Of a stretch of DNA of 64,000 nucleotides, positions 9,728 to 21,640 are shown one piece after another. A model generated the notes under the pieces. That model worked only from the letters and a program-made list of their open reading frames with translations, made no database searches and had not been told where the DNA came from. This DNA comes from Aedes albopictus (taxonomy: Eukaryota > Arthropoda > Insecta > Diptera > Culicidae). Position 1 is the first letter of the stretch; each line of letters opens with the position of its first letter. The stretch is taken from assembly GCF_035046485.1 (NCBI RefSeq), contig NC_085137.1, positions 14,475,346 through 14,539,345 on the forward strand, in the 5' to 3' direction. The translations under genes were made by a program, and so were the position numbers.

Positions 9728-10798
9728 GTTTCCATTCATTGTAGCACGGTACTAAGCCCGATAGCAGTGGGCTGTCCATCCAATGTGATTTGACCAAGCA
9801 AAACATTATAATTGTACAACCAAGATCATACAAATATATATAGTGCAAGCACTTCACATTGGAGGATGCCCCAATGAATGTGAAAAAGAAGAAGCTGTCA
9901 TTCTCCACATAAAAGTTATAATAAGAAGTTGGCATCTCCACTCTTCCCAACCATTATGTTTCGACTGACAGCTCTTATTTCCCTCCACTCCCAAAAAGTA
10001 GTTGTTTTATACCAAATGTTTTAAAATACCTTGAATTAAAATACAAAAATATAAAAATTGTTGTTTATTAAGAAAATAATTGTATTTTCCCTATACAAAG
10101 TTTTACCCATACTTTCTGGGACACCCTATATTTCTGCTGTGAACAACTCTTATTCAAAAGGATTTAGAGCAACCCGGAACCCGAAAGAAACAATTTGGTT
10201 TGAACTCGAAAACTTCAAAACGCTTTCTTGTTCCACTCTAACATTTGCTCTACATCTCACTCTTGTTAAGACAATATTTCAGAACTTTGGCTACTTTCAT
10301 ACATAGGTATTTGGGATGTGAATTTGAATGGATATTAATGGACATTTTCCTGGTAAAAACGCAAATGGCAAGGAAATGGTCTATAGGGAACAAAAAACTT
10401 GTCTGATTTGCCTGACTACCAATTAGTAAATAAGGGTTTGTAGTCCGCTGTTAAAAGATACAATAAAAAAGAACTCTCTCACCAAGTTTTCAGTAGTAAA
10501 CTCCGTCCAATATCTTGTAAGAATGGTCTGCTAGTACACCTCCATAGGTCCGTCAGTTCTCCTCAGTTCGCAGTCAGTTCACCTATGACACTTGTGACGA
10601 GCTTTTGAAACAGGCTACCAATTCCAAATAATCTTCAAGAAAACGTTCGTGCTCCCGAGGTACCACTTCACCTTCCTCTTCGTATTTTGTATTATTTTCA
10701 ATTAATTTAAGAACTTCAGGAATTCACGGGGATTCAAGAAAAAATATTCAAGTTAAAAATATATATACATCTTTCATAGGTGTCCAAAACTAACCATT
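9727..10798. other. no gene seen; flanked by a 24-bp direct repeat
   Basis: About 1.07 kb of AT-rich unassigned sequence. Open frames at 9660-9950 (minus) and 10058-10306 (plus) show no domains. GGGACACCCTATA near 10130 resembles a mariner-type element terminus, but I found no partner. Confidence 0.4.
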
Positions 10799-10799
10799 G

Positions 10800-11930
10800 T
10801 ATTGATGAGAAGTTGTTATTAATTATTCGAATTTCTTTTGTTGTCCAATAGATTGTGTAAAATGCCACAAATTTGATCAAGCACGCCGTAAAATTCGTCA
10901 CCCATGATTTGGCGCCTACATCAGTGGTCTAACGACTCTTCGCGTTCTCGGCACTAGTTCCAATATGTCGCTTAAAGAGTTGCCACATATGATGTTAGGT
11001 AAGCTGAGGTCAGTTAACTGACCGATGGGGCACGGGAGCTATTGCAATGATCAAAATGTATGCATTACTAAGTCATTCTAGACGGACTATCGAAAGGAAA
11101 ACGAGTATTTAAGAATATAACTTCAATCTATCATGTCGGAAGTAAGGTAAGGTGCTATGTAGTTAGAGGTGTAGACAATAGGTGTATTGTCTAGAAATGG
11201 TTGTTATTAACTATTCGAATTTCTTTTGTTGTCCAATAGATTGTGTAAAATGCTACAAATTTGATCAAGCACGCCGTAAAATTCGTCACCCATGATTTGG
11301 CGCCTACATCAGTGGTCTAACGACTCTTCGCGTTCTCGGCACTAGTTCCAATATGTCGCTTAAAGAGTTGCCACATATGATGTTAGGTAAGCTGAGGTCA
11401 GTTAACTGACTGATGGGGCACGGGAGCTATTGCAATGATCAAAATGTATGCATTACTAAGTCATTCTAGACGGACTATCGAAAGGAAAACGAGTATTTAA
11501 GAATATAACTTCAATCTATCATGTCGGAAGTAAGGTAAGGTGCTATGTAGTTAGAGGTGTAGACAATAGGTGTATTGATGAGAAGTTGTTATTAACTATT
11601 CGAATTTCTTTTGTTGTCCAATAGATTGTGTAAAATGCTACAAATTTGATCAAGCACGCCGTAAAATTCGTCACCCATGATTTGGCGCCTACATCAGTGG
11701 TCTAACGACTCTTCGCGTTCTCGGCACTAGTTCCAATATGTCGCTTAAAGAGTTGCCACATATGATGTTAGGTAAGCTGAGGTCAGTTAACTGACTGATG
11801 GGGCACGGGAGCTACTGCTATGATCAAAATGTATGCATTACTAAGACATTCTAGACGGACCTAGAGACGGACAATCGAAAGGAAAACGAGTATTTAAGAA
11901 TATGACTTCAATCTATCAATATCTATCAAT
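10800..11930 (+). repeat. three tandem copies of a ~386-bp unit
   Basis: The reference CGAATTTCTTTTG occurs at 10828, 11216 and 11601, i.e. periods of 388 and 385 bp, and the copies are nearly identical throughout. Differences include GACCGATGGGG versus GACTGATGGGG and a short ATCGAAAGG-flanking insertion in the third copy. The unit contains TTTGGCGCCTACATCAG, which loosely resembles a retroviral primer-binding site, but no LTR element, gag or pol is present nearby. High identity implies a recent expansion. Confidence 0.9.
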
Positions 11931-11984
11931 CGCAATACATATAACTGTGGTATGTAATCTAGAACATTAGAACACGTTTGTTTT

Positions 11985-12931
11985 TTGCAAATATGAGTAT
12001 CCATCTTGGTATCAAATGGTTATGTACATCAAAGAACGTAAGAAAACGTCTGAATCTAATGTTTTTTCATCAACATACATCAGAAATACGTTTGAATCTA
12101 ATCTATTTGCACATCATAAAACATTTAAAAACATTTTAAATTAATGTCTGAATTTACGTCAACATACATCAGGAAACGTCTGAATCTGATGTTTTTTACA
12201 TCAACATACATCAGAAATACGTTTGAATCTAATGTATTTACACATCATAAAACATCTAAAAACGACTAAAACAAATGTCAGAATTGACGTCAACATACAT
12301 CAGGAAACGTCTGAATCTGATGTTTTTTACATCAACATACATCAGAAATACGTTTGAATCTAATGTATTTACACATCATAAAACATCTGAAAACGTCTAA
12401 AACAAATGTCAGAATTGACGTCAACATACATCAGGAAACGTCTGAATCTGATGTTTTTTACATCAACATACATCAGAAATACGTTTGAATCTAATGTATT
12501 TGCACACCATAAAACATCTGAAAACATCTAAATCCGATGTCTCAATTTGCATCAATATAACGTATAATTCTAATGTTTTTTACATCTACATACATAACAA
12601 AACGTTTGAATCTAATGTTTTTGCACATCATGAAACATCTGAAAACGTCCAAATCTATTGTTATTTTACATCAACATACAAAAGAAAATCGTTAGAGTTT
12701 TATGTTTTTTGCACATCAAAAAACATTTGAAAACGTCAGATTTTGATGTTTCGGATTATTTGCTTGACATCAGAAAAACGTTTGATTTCCTGATGTATAC
12801 ATTATGTTACCTTGCATAAACACATCTGAATCGTAATGTTTTCCAATGTTCAACATCAGAAGTACATCAAACCTTGATGTTGATGTATACATCGAAATTT
12901 AACGTCAGGCTAATGTAAATTTTTATTCGGG
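11985..12931. repeat. ACATCAG-type array with 131-bp higher-order period
   Basis: The core CAACATACATCAG recurs at 12071, 12202, 12333 and 12464 and, in a second phase, at 12160, 12291 and 12422; all spacings are close to 131 bp. Each 131-bp unit holds about three ~43-bp sub-units. The end segment at 12740-12905 matches 1240-1380 and, inverted, 239-365. The right edge is ATTTTTATTCGGG at 12931, as at 1905. Confidence 0.85.
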
Positions 12932-13089
12932 AATTCATACTTATTTAATACCTAATCGGTAGACTATCTTCGACAGGATTAGATACTTGACTAACACACA
13001 TTGATCTATAAGAAATATATTCTTGATCATAAGAAGCATCTCATGTTGCCTCAATAAAAAAAATAATAACCCAGAAATGTTAAATGTAT

Positions 13090-14110
13090 CGACCAAGACT
13101 CGTGATTTATCAGTTTGACTCGACCTGGCATCATAAAACGTTCCACCACGACTTCAGTAGCTGTTTTAGCCCAAGCAATTCAGCTACCGCCATCCAACCT
13201 TCCTGAAAAAATCCCTATGAAAATCAGAATCCACCAGAATGATGGCAGTGACGTTGCAGATTCTGCCTGGACTGAAGCCGCATGAGTCGCCCGATTCTGA
13301 TGGACAATGCTTACGGCGGTCATCTCCCATGGATGGCTGTGCAGTAGTCAACGGCGCGGCGCGCCAATCCAGACGTCCAAGACAAGCGCACCTATATGGA
13401 TGGAGGGAGATGCATATTGCATACGTGCGCGATGAAAATTATTTTTGCTCATTTCCACTCCCCCCGGATGGATGCGACATGGACCAAGAATGAGCTGGTA
13501 GCTTTAAATAAATGGAAAATAAAATCAAGTATTGTACGGCGGCGACGAGACCTCTGGGTCTCGACCGCGCTGGTCCGCTGCTGCTGAAACGGCACGGCAC
13601 ACGGATCCAAGGATCCAAGATAGGCGCTGGATAATGGATGTTTGATGAGCGAAGAATAAGTGTCTGCTCGACGGGATGGCTGGCTGGCTGGCTGCCGCTG
13701 CTGGGGACGAAGGAAATTAACTTTAGCTTCCTCCTGTGCGTCGTCGCCTGGAGTTCCAGACTCCTGGTCGTATGATGGAGATGAAGTGAAGTGGTGGCGG
13801 GGCAACTGAGACGAAAACAAGAGCGGTAGCCAAAGCGATTAACTGTGCGAGAAAAGTGTTTATAAACCACCGACGACGACCGATGATGAAGTGGAGATCA
13901 ACGAAGGGTCCCGGGAAAGGACGTAACTGATAAAGTTCGGTAGCAGCCTTGAGCGGTTTTCGCATTCTTCTGATAAATGACGTGCAGAATGAGAAACGCT
14001 GCTGTTCGCTAGACGGATCCGGTGATCACAGTTGAGGAATAATCCTTTTTGGATTACGTTGGAACGTTGGAAAACTTCGAACATGTCTAATGAACGACAG
14101 CGCACAATGG
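13090..14110. other. single-copy GC-richer island, no gene identified
   Basis: Non-repetitive sequence with GGC/GAC-rich runs (a short GGCT repeat near 13678). Overlapping frames up to 143 codons exist on the minus strand (13439-13870) and 84 codons on the plus strand (13239-13493), but none resembles a known protein, and several begin at non-ATG codons. It could hold an exon or regulatory DNA; nothing seen here decides that. Confidence 0.3.
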
Positions 14111-14370
14111 GGGCTATTTTAAACGAAACAACTCAGATTTGCCTGTGTATTATATGTACGACAAAGGGGAAGACGTACTATTATTGCGGCAGTTTAAAAT
14201 GTTGAAATACATAAATATTGTAACTAAACCTATTAAACATTTTTGCATCAGTTTATTAATGTGTATGCGTAAATAACAAAACATACAAATGCTTCAACAT
14301 CCATGTGCACAACAGAAACATGTGCTCGATGAACAAATTGAGATTTGAATTATGAAAAGAAATCTACGTA

Positions 14371-14583
14371 TGGTCTTGTACCATTTGGGCAGGTGTACCT
14401 ATTTTGGGCACTTGCCGCTATAACTAAGTCAATTTCAAACGGATTGATTTGAATTTTTGTATAGAGTTAGGCACGTACAGTATCTTACTCTATACAAAAA
14501 CTCAAATCAATCGGTTTGAAATTGACTTAGTTATAGCGGCAAGTGCCCAAAATAGGTACACCTGCCCAAATGGTTCAAGACCC
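14371..14583. mobile_element. 213-bp hairpin MITE
   Basis: Nearly perfect palindrome: the left arm from 14371 (GGTCTTGTACCATTTGGGCA) returns as its complement ending at 14583, with a short loop near 14470. TA flanks both sides (14369-14370, 14584-14585). A half-related sequence occurs at about 46900-46990. Confidence 0.85.
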
Positions 14584-14588
14584 TACTC
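14581..14588. repeat. 8-bp target duplication, left copy
   Basis: CCCTACTC, repeated at 15626-15633. Confidence 0.8.
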
Positions 14589-15625
14589 CAGTGATGGAAA
14601 ACAGTGAGGAATGCAGCTGTCGGGATCCAACGTACCTCGAATTAGTGGACTGTATGTGGGGGGATTCCTGTACCCAACATCAGTGGTGGTGCAAATGGCG
14701 AATTCCTGGGTGATGGGCTATTCGTCTGCCAACGGCGATCTCCAGAAGACCTTGTGGTGCCTTGGGACGACTGGGAGCTTCAGAGGGGTTTCCGGCTTGG
14801 TTTTTACACACAATATACACGAATTCACGATTTGAAACACAATGCACATATATTGAAAAGGACTACGTAAAGATATACATTTATTCCTTAAAAACTACTG
14901 ACACGCGTGCCCTACTCCTTGGATGCTTATGATTAACTAAACCTAAATTGCCTTACAATCTAATTCGTTCCCTCAATCTCTCAAGCAGCATCCCGATGCG
15001 ATGTTTCCCGATCAGGAGATAAAGAGATGAGAGAGGCATGAGTTCATCCTCATAATGGGAATCAGCCGTGTGGAACCTATTGAAATCTCTCGTGCTCATC
15101 TGTCTATTTATAACTCGTCGATGGTAAAACAGATAACTGCCAGGGTTGTAGTTGGTGGTGAGCTACTCTCCAACAGCAGCTGAGCTGACACAAACGCAAA
15201 GCTATCCTACTCGTGAACAACAGAAGCCAGAATATATTCGCACTTCCTTCACTCGCGAGCTAACGAAGCTGGTCGCACTCGTGATTGATTCGCGAAGCAG
15301 CTCTGAACATTTTTCAATTTTGTGAAAAAATAATTTACGCGGCCGGCAGATTTACTTTTCAGGAACAATAAAGCACAAAACACTACTATCTAATGGATAA
15401 TTATTTGTTTTGCTATTAAAATCGCACTAAAATGCAATTCCCGCATCTCTACTTGTTCTTCGCGAATAAAAATTCATGAGTGTTTTTGTTTTTGTTTTGC
15501 TTCATACTCGTGAAGCAAGCGGGTGCGAATGGACTCACACACGGCTTACTCTCGGTACCGTGAGTAAATTGTTTGTTGGTTTAACACTCGCGAGTTGATT
15601 CACGATGAGAGTGTTTCCATCTCTG
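14589..15625. mobile_element. 1037-bp non-autonomous hAT-like element
   Basis: Left end CAGTGATGGAAAACAGTGAG; right end reads, in reverse, CAGAGATGGAAACACTCTCA. A perfect 8-bp duplication CCCTACTC flanks it. CAG-starting imperfect inverted repeats plus an 8-bp duplication are the hallmark of hAT transposons. There is no transposase-like frame, so it depends on a transposase from elsewhere. Inside are repeated CACTCGCGAG/CTCGTGA-type subterminal motifs. Confidence 0.75.
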
Positions 15626-15700
15626 CCCTACTCCGGTGAGGCTCGAACTCACGATTCGCTAGACGGGCGCTTCTATTCCTTCAAGCTACGAAGTCACTCG
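15626..15700 (-). other. tRNA-like sequence (SINE head or tRNA pseudogene)
   Basis: On the minus strand CGTAGCTTGAAGGAATAGAA resembles box A, and GAGTTCGAGCCTCACC box B, spaced as in a tRNA. It lies directly at the right side of the hAT-like element. I cannot fold it into a convincing functional tRNA. Confidence 0.45.
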
Positions 15701-15719
15701 ACTATCTTCATCGCCAGTA

Positions 15720-15990
15720 GGCGTAGAACTGAACTCGATCCCACAGCCGCACATGGTTTTGCTTCAACAGTGTAATTTACACATGGCTTGGTCAGCCAAA
15801 GCAAAACCAAGAAGTTGTCAAAACATGCAAGTTGAAGATACATAGTTATTTTCCTTAGTTCAATACTTAGGTGTTCTAAAGCATTCAGAAACATGCAGTC
15901 ATACATACACTAGTTTATTTCATCTTGGGAGTACTGTCAGTTGATTTATTTGGTGAACTCGTTCCTGCGTATTTTTTTTGAAACATTGGT
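15720..15990. repeat. fragment of a dispersed repeat related to 45330-45500
   Basis: AACAGTGTAATTTACACATGG and TTGGTCAGCCAAAGCAAAAC match, inverted, sequence near 45360-45490; a second piece of the same repeat is at 14265-14355. Otherwise unassigned. Confidence 0.4.
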
Positions 15991-16339
15991 GTCTAATCGT
16001 TAATCCGTAAACACCTGGGACGATCTACTTTTGGCAGAAATGCAATATCTTCTTTGTTTTCAAACATTTTACCCTGGATTTTTTTAAAGTCAAGGGGAAT
16101 AATTCTGCTAAGAAATGCATGGTATCTCCCCTCTTTGCATCCTCCCCCCTTTTGCTGGTAGCCGAAAATACGTGGCTTTTTTAGTATTTTTTATAAATTC
16201 TACATGTTTTTGCACAAATTTCATCGTTTTGCTAACATCAATAGTTTTCACTGATCCTTGCCATGTATTACTACCCATCATAGTCTGTTGATGTTTTGAT
16301 CCCAGAGCTATTCTAAGGCCTCCAAAGTACTCCGAAGAT

Positions 16340-18658
16340 TATTTTATAAATTACTTCAGGGATACCTTCAGGAATTCTTCCAGGAAATCCTTCTGAAATT
16401 CCTCCAGAAATGCCTACAGGAAACTCCCCAGGTATTCCTTCAGGAAATCATCCACCAAGAATCTCTCTAGGAATTTCTCCAGGAATTCCTTGAAAAAACC
16501 TTTCAGGAATTCCTCCAAGAATTCCTACAAGAATTATACCAGGAATTTGTCCAAGAATTTCTTGAAGAAATTCATGTAGTGTGAAGGAATTTTAAAAGAA
16601 CATCCTGGGGGAATTCTTAGAGTGATTCCTGAAGGATTTACTTGAGGAATTCCTGAAGGAATTTTCGAAATTGTTTTTTTTTTAATTTTGTTTCCTGGAG
16701 TAATTCTTGGAATATTCCTTATAGGAATTCCTGGAGTACTTACTGGAATAAATCAGGAAGTCTTTGAGGAATTCCTGAAGAAATTGCTGGAGCAATTCCT
16801 GGAGAAAACTTTGGAGTATTTCCTGGAGGAATTCCTGGAATATTTCTTGTTGGAATTCATGGAGTATTTCCTGGACATATAGAGGAATTCCTGTAGTAAT
16901 TCCAGGAAAAAATCGTAGAGTAATTCCTGGAGAAATTCCTGGTTGAATTCCTGAAGAAATTACTGGAGTACTTGCTGGACGAATTTTTGGAATATATCCT
17001 GGAGGTATTCCTGGACGGATTCTTGGAGAAATTCTTGGCGGAAGTTTTGGAGGAATAACTGGAGAAATTCTTGAAAATTTGCTGGAGGAATTTTTGGAGA
17101 AATTCCTGATGAAATTCTTGGAGGAATTCTGGGTAAAAGTCTCGGAGCAGTTCCTGGAGAACTACCTGAAAGAATTCTCGGAGGAATCCCTGGGGTTGAT
17201 AAAATCCTTGAATATATTCCTGGCGAAATTCCTGAAAGGATTCTTGGCAGAAGTCTTATAGGGACCCCTGGTGAAATTCTTGGGGAAGATCCTGTAGGAT
17301 TTTTAAGTGGAATTCCTGGAAGGATTCTTGGAATAATTCTAGACAGATGCCTTGGATACATTCCTGGATGAATTCTTGGAGATATTCCTTGAGGAATTCT
17401 TAGAGGACTTCCTGGTTGAGCTCCAAGAATAATTCATTAAGGAATACTTGAAAGAGTTTCTGGAGTAATTCCTGCAATAATTCCCGAAGGAGTTTCTTGA
17501 GGAATTTCGGGAGGAATTTTTGGCGTAATTTCTTAACAGTTTTCGGTGGTATTTCTGAGGAAATCCCTGAAGGAATTCTCGGAGTTCTCCCAAGAGTATT
17601 TTCTTGAGGAATTGCTAAAGGTTTCCAGAAGGAATCTATGGGTGTTCATGGGGGAATTTCTGGAGGAATTCTTGAAACATTTTCTTAAAAAATCCCTGAA
17701 GGAGTTCCTGGAGGAATTCTACGAAGAATTCCTGAAGAAGTTCCTGGAGGATTTCTTGAAGTAATTTCTGTTGGAATGAGGCACGTTCGGTGCAGTACTA
17801 GATTTGTAGTAATGAGCTGAATTTTTGTATGGTGAGAAGGCCAATTCTTCGTTTCTGCAATGAAATGGTGCAAAAAGCGTGGGTATTGTGATTCCTTCCC
17901 TAATCTGATGCTGTTTGAGCAAAACTTTGGATAACTATGTTGTTTATGTTGCAAGAAATGGAGAAAACAACAACACTGTTGTCCAAAGTTTTGCTCAAAC
18001 AGCATCAAATTAGGCAAGGAATCATAATACCCTCGCTTTTTGCACCATTTCATTGCAGAAACGGAGAATTGAAATTCCTTGAAAAAATTCTTCACGAATT
18101 CCTGGAGGAATTTATGGAGAAATGCCTGAAAATAATCTCGGATGAATCCCTGGAGTAATTTTTGGAAAAATTTTTGGCTGATTTCCTGCAGGTTTCTGGA
18201 GATATTCTTTGAGGAATTTCTAGAGAAATTCCTTGGGAGCTTCTCGGAAAAAAATCATAGAGGAATTCTTTGGGGAACTCCTGGAGAAACTGAGAAACTG
18301 AAGGAATGTTTGGAGAATTTCTTGGCAGAAGTCTATGAGGAATTCCTGGAGAAATTGTTGGAGGAATACCTAGAGGGATTCTTTGAGGAATTCTTGGCAG
18401 AATTTTTAGAGTGATATCTGAAGAAATTCTTAAAGAATTTCCTGGTGGAATATTTGGAAAAATTTCTGGAGAGATTCTTGGATTAATTTCTGGTAGAATA
18501 CATGGAGGAACTTCTAGAAGAATTTTCGAGGAATTTCTTGAAAAATTCCTGGAAGAATTGTTCCAGGAATACTTTGAGGGATACCTGGAAAGATTATTTG
18601 AGGAATTCTTGGCGAAAGTCTTGGAAGAATTCCTGAAGGATTTTTTAAAGGAAGTACA
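16340..18658. repeat. 12-bp minisatellite in two opposing orientations
   Basis: Units of the form ATTCCTCCAGGA (TCC-rich) at 16340-16595 switch near 16597 to the complementary GGAATTCCTGGA form (GGA-rich) for the rest. A hairpin insert interrupts at about 17770-18071. Many open frames on both strands (FLEE/EFLK cycles, SSRN cycles on the minus strand) follow from the 12-bp period and are not genes. Confidence 0.85.
17842..18071. mobile_element. palindromic insert within the minisatellite
   Basis: The left arm CAATTCTTCGTTTCTGCAAT (from 17842) through GCTGTTTGAGCAAAACTTTG pairs with the right arm ending CATTGCAGAAACGGAGAATTG at 18071; the loop holds TTGTTTATGTTGCAAG. About 70 bp of non-repeat sequence left of it (17770-17841) probably belongs to the same insert. 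Likely a MITE; duplication unclear. Confidence 0.65.
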
Positions 18659-19696
18659 CCGATAAAGTAATTACCAAGTGAATGTTGCTAAGTTATCAGA
18701 ATTGCACTCCGAGGCTCTAAGAGTAGCGAAGATTATATTTCGCGAGTATTCATTCGCTACAATAAAAATATTATTTACAGATATTGCGACCCATACTTCA
18801 AAATACATTGAGTCCATTTGAATACCAGTGGACACCCAATTAGCAACACATAGAGATACTCGGAGTATTATGAGGTGCAACAGACATAATCGTTAAAGAA
18901 TTATGCCGATAGAATGAACAAAAACAAGAGTAGAGCCTGTAGACCTTGAAGCTAATTCCAAAATAGTTTGGAAAGCCTGGAGTACCCCATGAATGTACCA
19001 AAAGCATTATAGTTGTGCACTGGGGCTTCATCAGCAGTAGACTACATCCCACGAATATTTTTTACAATTAAATTTGTATTTCACAAAATGTCCAACTACC
19101 ACAATATCGAGTTGCTCGTAGCATTGCGAGGTCTAATGGACATCAACGTGGCTAAATTTCATGAACAGAGTGAACACAAATGATGGTAGATGTTGTAGAT
19201 CTTAAGAAAATGAATTCCAGAGTAGTTTGGATGACCTAGATCACCCAGTTCATGCACCATGAATTTTCTAGGAGTGCTTTGAGGCTTTCTGAGTACCGTA
19301 GATTATGTTTAGTGATGATTCATCGTGTATAAAATTTGGTATAGGATAATGGATATGTGGCACAAACTTCGGAGTACTTTGGAGGCCTTAGAATAGCTCT
19401 GTGAATACTATTAATGATTAGTAAAACGATGAAATTTGTGCAAAAACATGTAGAATTTATAAAAAAAAGCCACGTATTTTCGGCTACCAGTAACAGCGGG
19501 GAGGGTGCAAAGGGGGGAGGTATCATGCATTTCTTAGCACAATTATTCCCCTTGACTATCAAAAAAAAAAAAAAACAAAAAAATCGAGGGTAAAATGTTT
19601 TAAAACAAAGACGATATTGCATTTCTGCCAAAAGAAGATCGTCCCTGGTGTTTACGGGTTAACCAAGCGTTATTTCTATTATCATACCATCCATTA

Positions 19697-19933
19697 TTGC
19701 GCATTTCCCACCCCACTAGACCCTTTTCACAGTTAGTATAAGTGCGGGATCGTGGATAAAACTGCGATTTTGCATCGAGTCGTTTCGGTGTCTTCTGCGC
19801 ACTTATTCAGCACCTTGTAATGCAGAAGTGCGCAGAAGACACCGACACGATTCGATGCAAAATCGCAGTTTTATTCACGATCCCGAACTTATACTAACTG
19901 CGAAAGGGGTCCAGTGGGGTGGGAAATGCGCAA
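19697..19933. mobile_element. 237-bp hairpin MITE
   Basis: Almost full-length palindrome with arms starting TTGCGCATTTCCCACCCCAC and meeting near 19805-19825; TA flanks at 19695-19696 and 19934-19935. No coding capacity. Confidence 0.85.
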
Positions 19934-20099
19934 TACCATCATCCGAATTTCTGCTATACCAATGACGTGTGAAAAAATATTACGATGATCTTGTATGATT
20001 CTTCGAAAATAACATTGCCTCAACTTTTGCGTCACCTCCTCCATAATAGCACGATTTACCCTATTGTCTAACGTTGCTACGCAGCCAAAGTATTCAATC

Positions 20100-21640
20100 G
20101 CATCGCCGAGGGCAGAGATCAATAATCAATCGACCAGCACAGCACGACATGATTAGACTGTTAGCTTCTGAATCGCAAAGCAAAGCCTCAACCAAGCAGG
20201 ATCCAGATTGGAGTTTGGTTGGACTTGAACCGCTCTGGGCTATCTCTGCTTAATGTGCTCTGCTGCTAGGTATCAGGATCAACCGAAGCGCACCAGCCAG
20301 CCACCGCACCGCGCATTGAATCACTCGGCCCTCGAAAAGTGATTAGCCTCGCACGAAACAACCATGAAAATTTGGAATTTCTCAATAATTGAAACTAATT
20401 TCGGTCGGGACCGGAGAGTCATCGTCGTCGTCGTCGCCACAGTAGCAGTAGCAGCAGCATCAGCAAGACACGAATCTCGGCTACCACCACGAATATCGAT
20501 TTGTTCGGTGTTTAAAACCTATTTAGATTTTGGAGCATGTATGCATCGTATGGCGCAAAACTTAAACTCTCGTTCGGCATACCGCCCGCCGAGGAAGCAC
20601 GCTTCATTATTCTACGAGCGCACATAAGATTTCCCCTTCCTTTCTCGGTTTGGGGTCATTCTTCGTTCGGTACGCAATGGCCCGCGCGTTGCAATTGGTT
20701 TAGCTTTAGCTCGTGTCCAAATAAGATCGTCCCGCAGGGGCTGCAGTTGGAACGAGCGTGCTTGCGTATTATGCACGGTTCTAAGCCAGAGAAATACAGT
20801 TTTTACAGTTCAATGTACAGGTTTCCGAATTGTGCTGAACGATTGATTAGTTTTAAGAGAGGCTAAGTGAATTAGTCAAACAGTTCTATTCTAGGTTATG
20901 GTTTTAATATATCGATTGAAATCATATGAATAATATAATTGTTTCAAGACAAATTAAATCAAATTTTCCACAAGATCTTATTTTTTTAAGGAAAAAAAAT
21001 GGCCACCTTCTCTTTTGGTCTGTTAAAATTAAAAACGCCCTAACATTGACCTGGAAAGTCATACCGATTATCTCCCGATCACGATCCACACGCAGTCACA
21101 GAACGCCTGCCGACAGCGGCGACCACAATTCTACCGAAAAAGAAGCGACAAACGATCGAATGCGTTTGTGATGGAATGGAATGGCTCGATGGGAACCGCG
21201 GCAGAAGTCGTCCCTCCATTCGTCCGAGGCATCAAAAAGCTATTAGTGAAATATGCTTTTGATGCTGTCGACTTTGGCTGTGCCGAAAAGACCCCGGCCA
21301 GAATTCTCCGCATAGTTCGGCAATTTTCAAGCGGTTTTCGAGTCTGCGCGCGTGATTTGCCGTCTTATCTGATTCCCGGCCGGCTGGGATGACGTGAGAG
21401 AATTCTTTTTGGTTATTTTTTTTGTCAAAAGAGGATTCGGAGATATGGGAAATATTCCAGATCGCTAACAGATCCATAAAGTGTTTATTCTAAGATAGTT
21501 TGGAATCAATCAAACGAACAAATTCCCTAATTATGATCGCAATAAAACAATAAACTTGATTCAACTGCCACAGCCACTATCCTTAAAAGCTATCAAAATA
21601 CCACCTAAATAAAAACGTATAAAAGCAATATTAATCGTCT
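20100..21640. other. single-copy GC-richer stretch, no gene identified
   Basis: Non-repetitive DNA with (GTC)n and (AGC)n runs around 20420-20460. A frame at 20364-20627 begins with an ATG in fair context (AACCATGA) and has a short hydrophobic stretch, but that stretch is the product of the trinucleotide run and the protein is not recognisable. Other frames (20537-20866, 20926-21171, 21168-21392) also lack features. Host exon or regulatory sequence is possible but unsupported. Confidence 0.3.

Larger units (their letters stand above)
15999..19664. mobile_element. 3.7-kb inverted-repeat element filled with 12-bp minisatellite
   Basis: A ~339-bp left arm (15999-16337) and a ~298-bp right arm (19367-19664) are inverted copies. 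Shared landmarks are CCGTAAACACC, GGGACGATC, TTGGCAGAAATGCAATAT, the CCCCTTGACT / AGTCAAGGGG pair and CTTCGGAGTACTTTGGAGGC. The left arm has about 85 extra bp. Between the arms the 12-bp minisatellite runs one way at 16340-16595 and the opposite way from 16600 to 18658. At 18660-19366 there are diverged repeats with GAGGCT..GTAGATTAT motifs. No transposase. Target duplication not resolved. Confidence 0.7.

Noticed and set aside
9660..9950. 96-codon minus-strand frame with a serine run
   Set aside because: The serine run is the (GAT)12 microsatellite read on the other strand; no further support.
10915..10935. Primer-binding-site-like TTTGGCGCC in each 386-bp unit, as evidence for tandem LTRs
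   Set aside because: No gag/pol, no polypurine tract and no TG..CA LTR ends could be found, so an LTR element is not supported.
13439..13870. 143-codon minus-strand frame in a GC-rich island
   Set aside because: Overlaps other open frames, has no domain or plausible start context and is not recognisable; kept only as part of an unassigned island.
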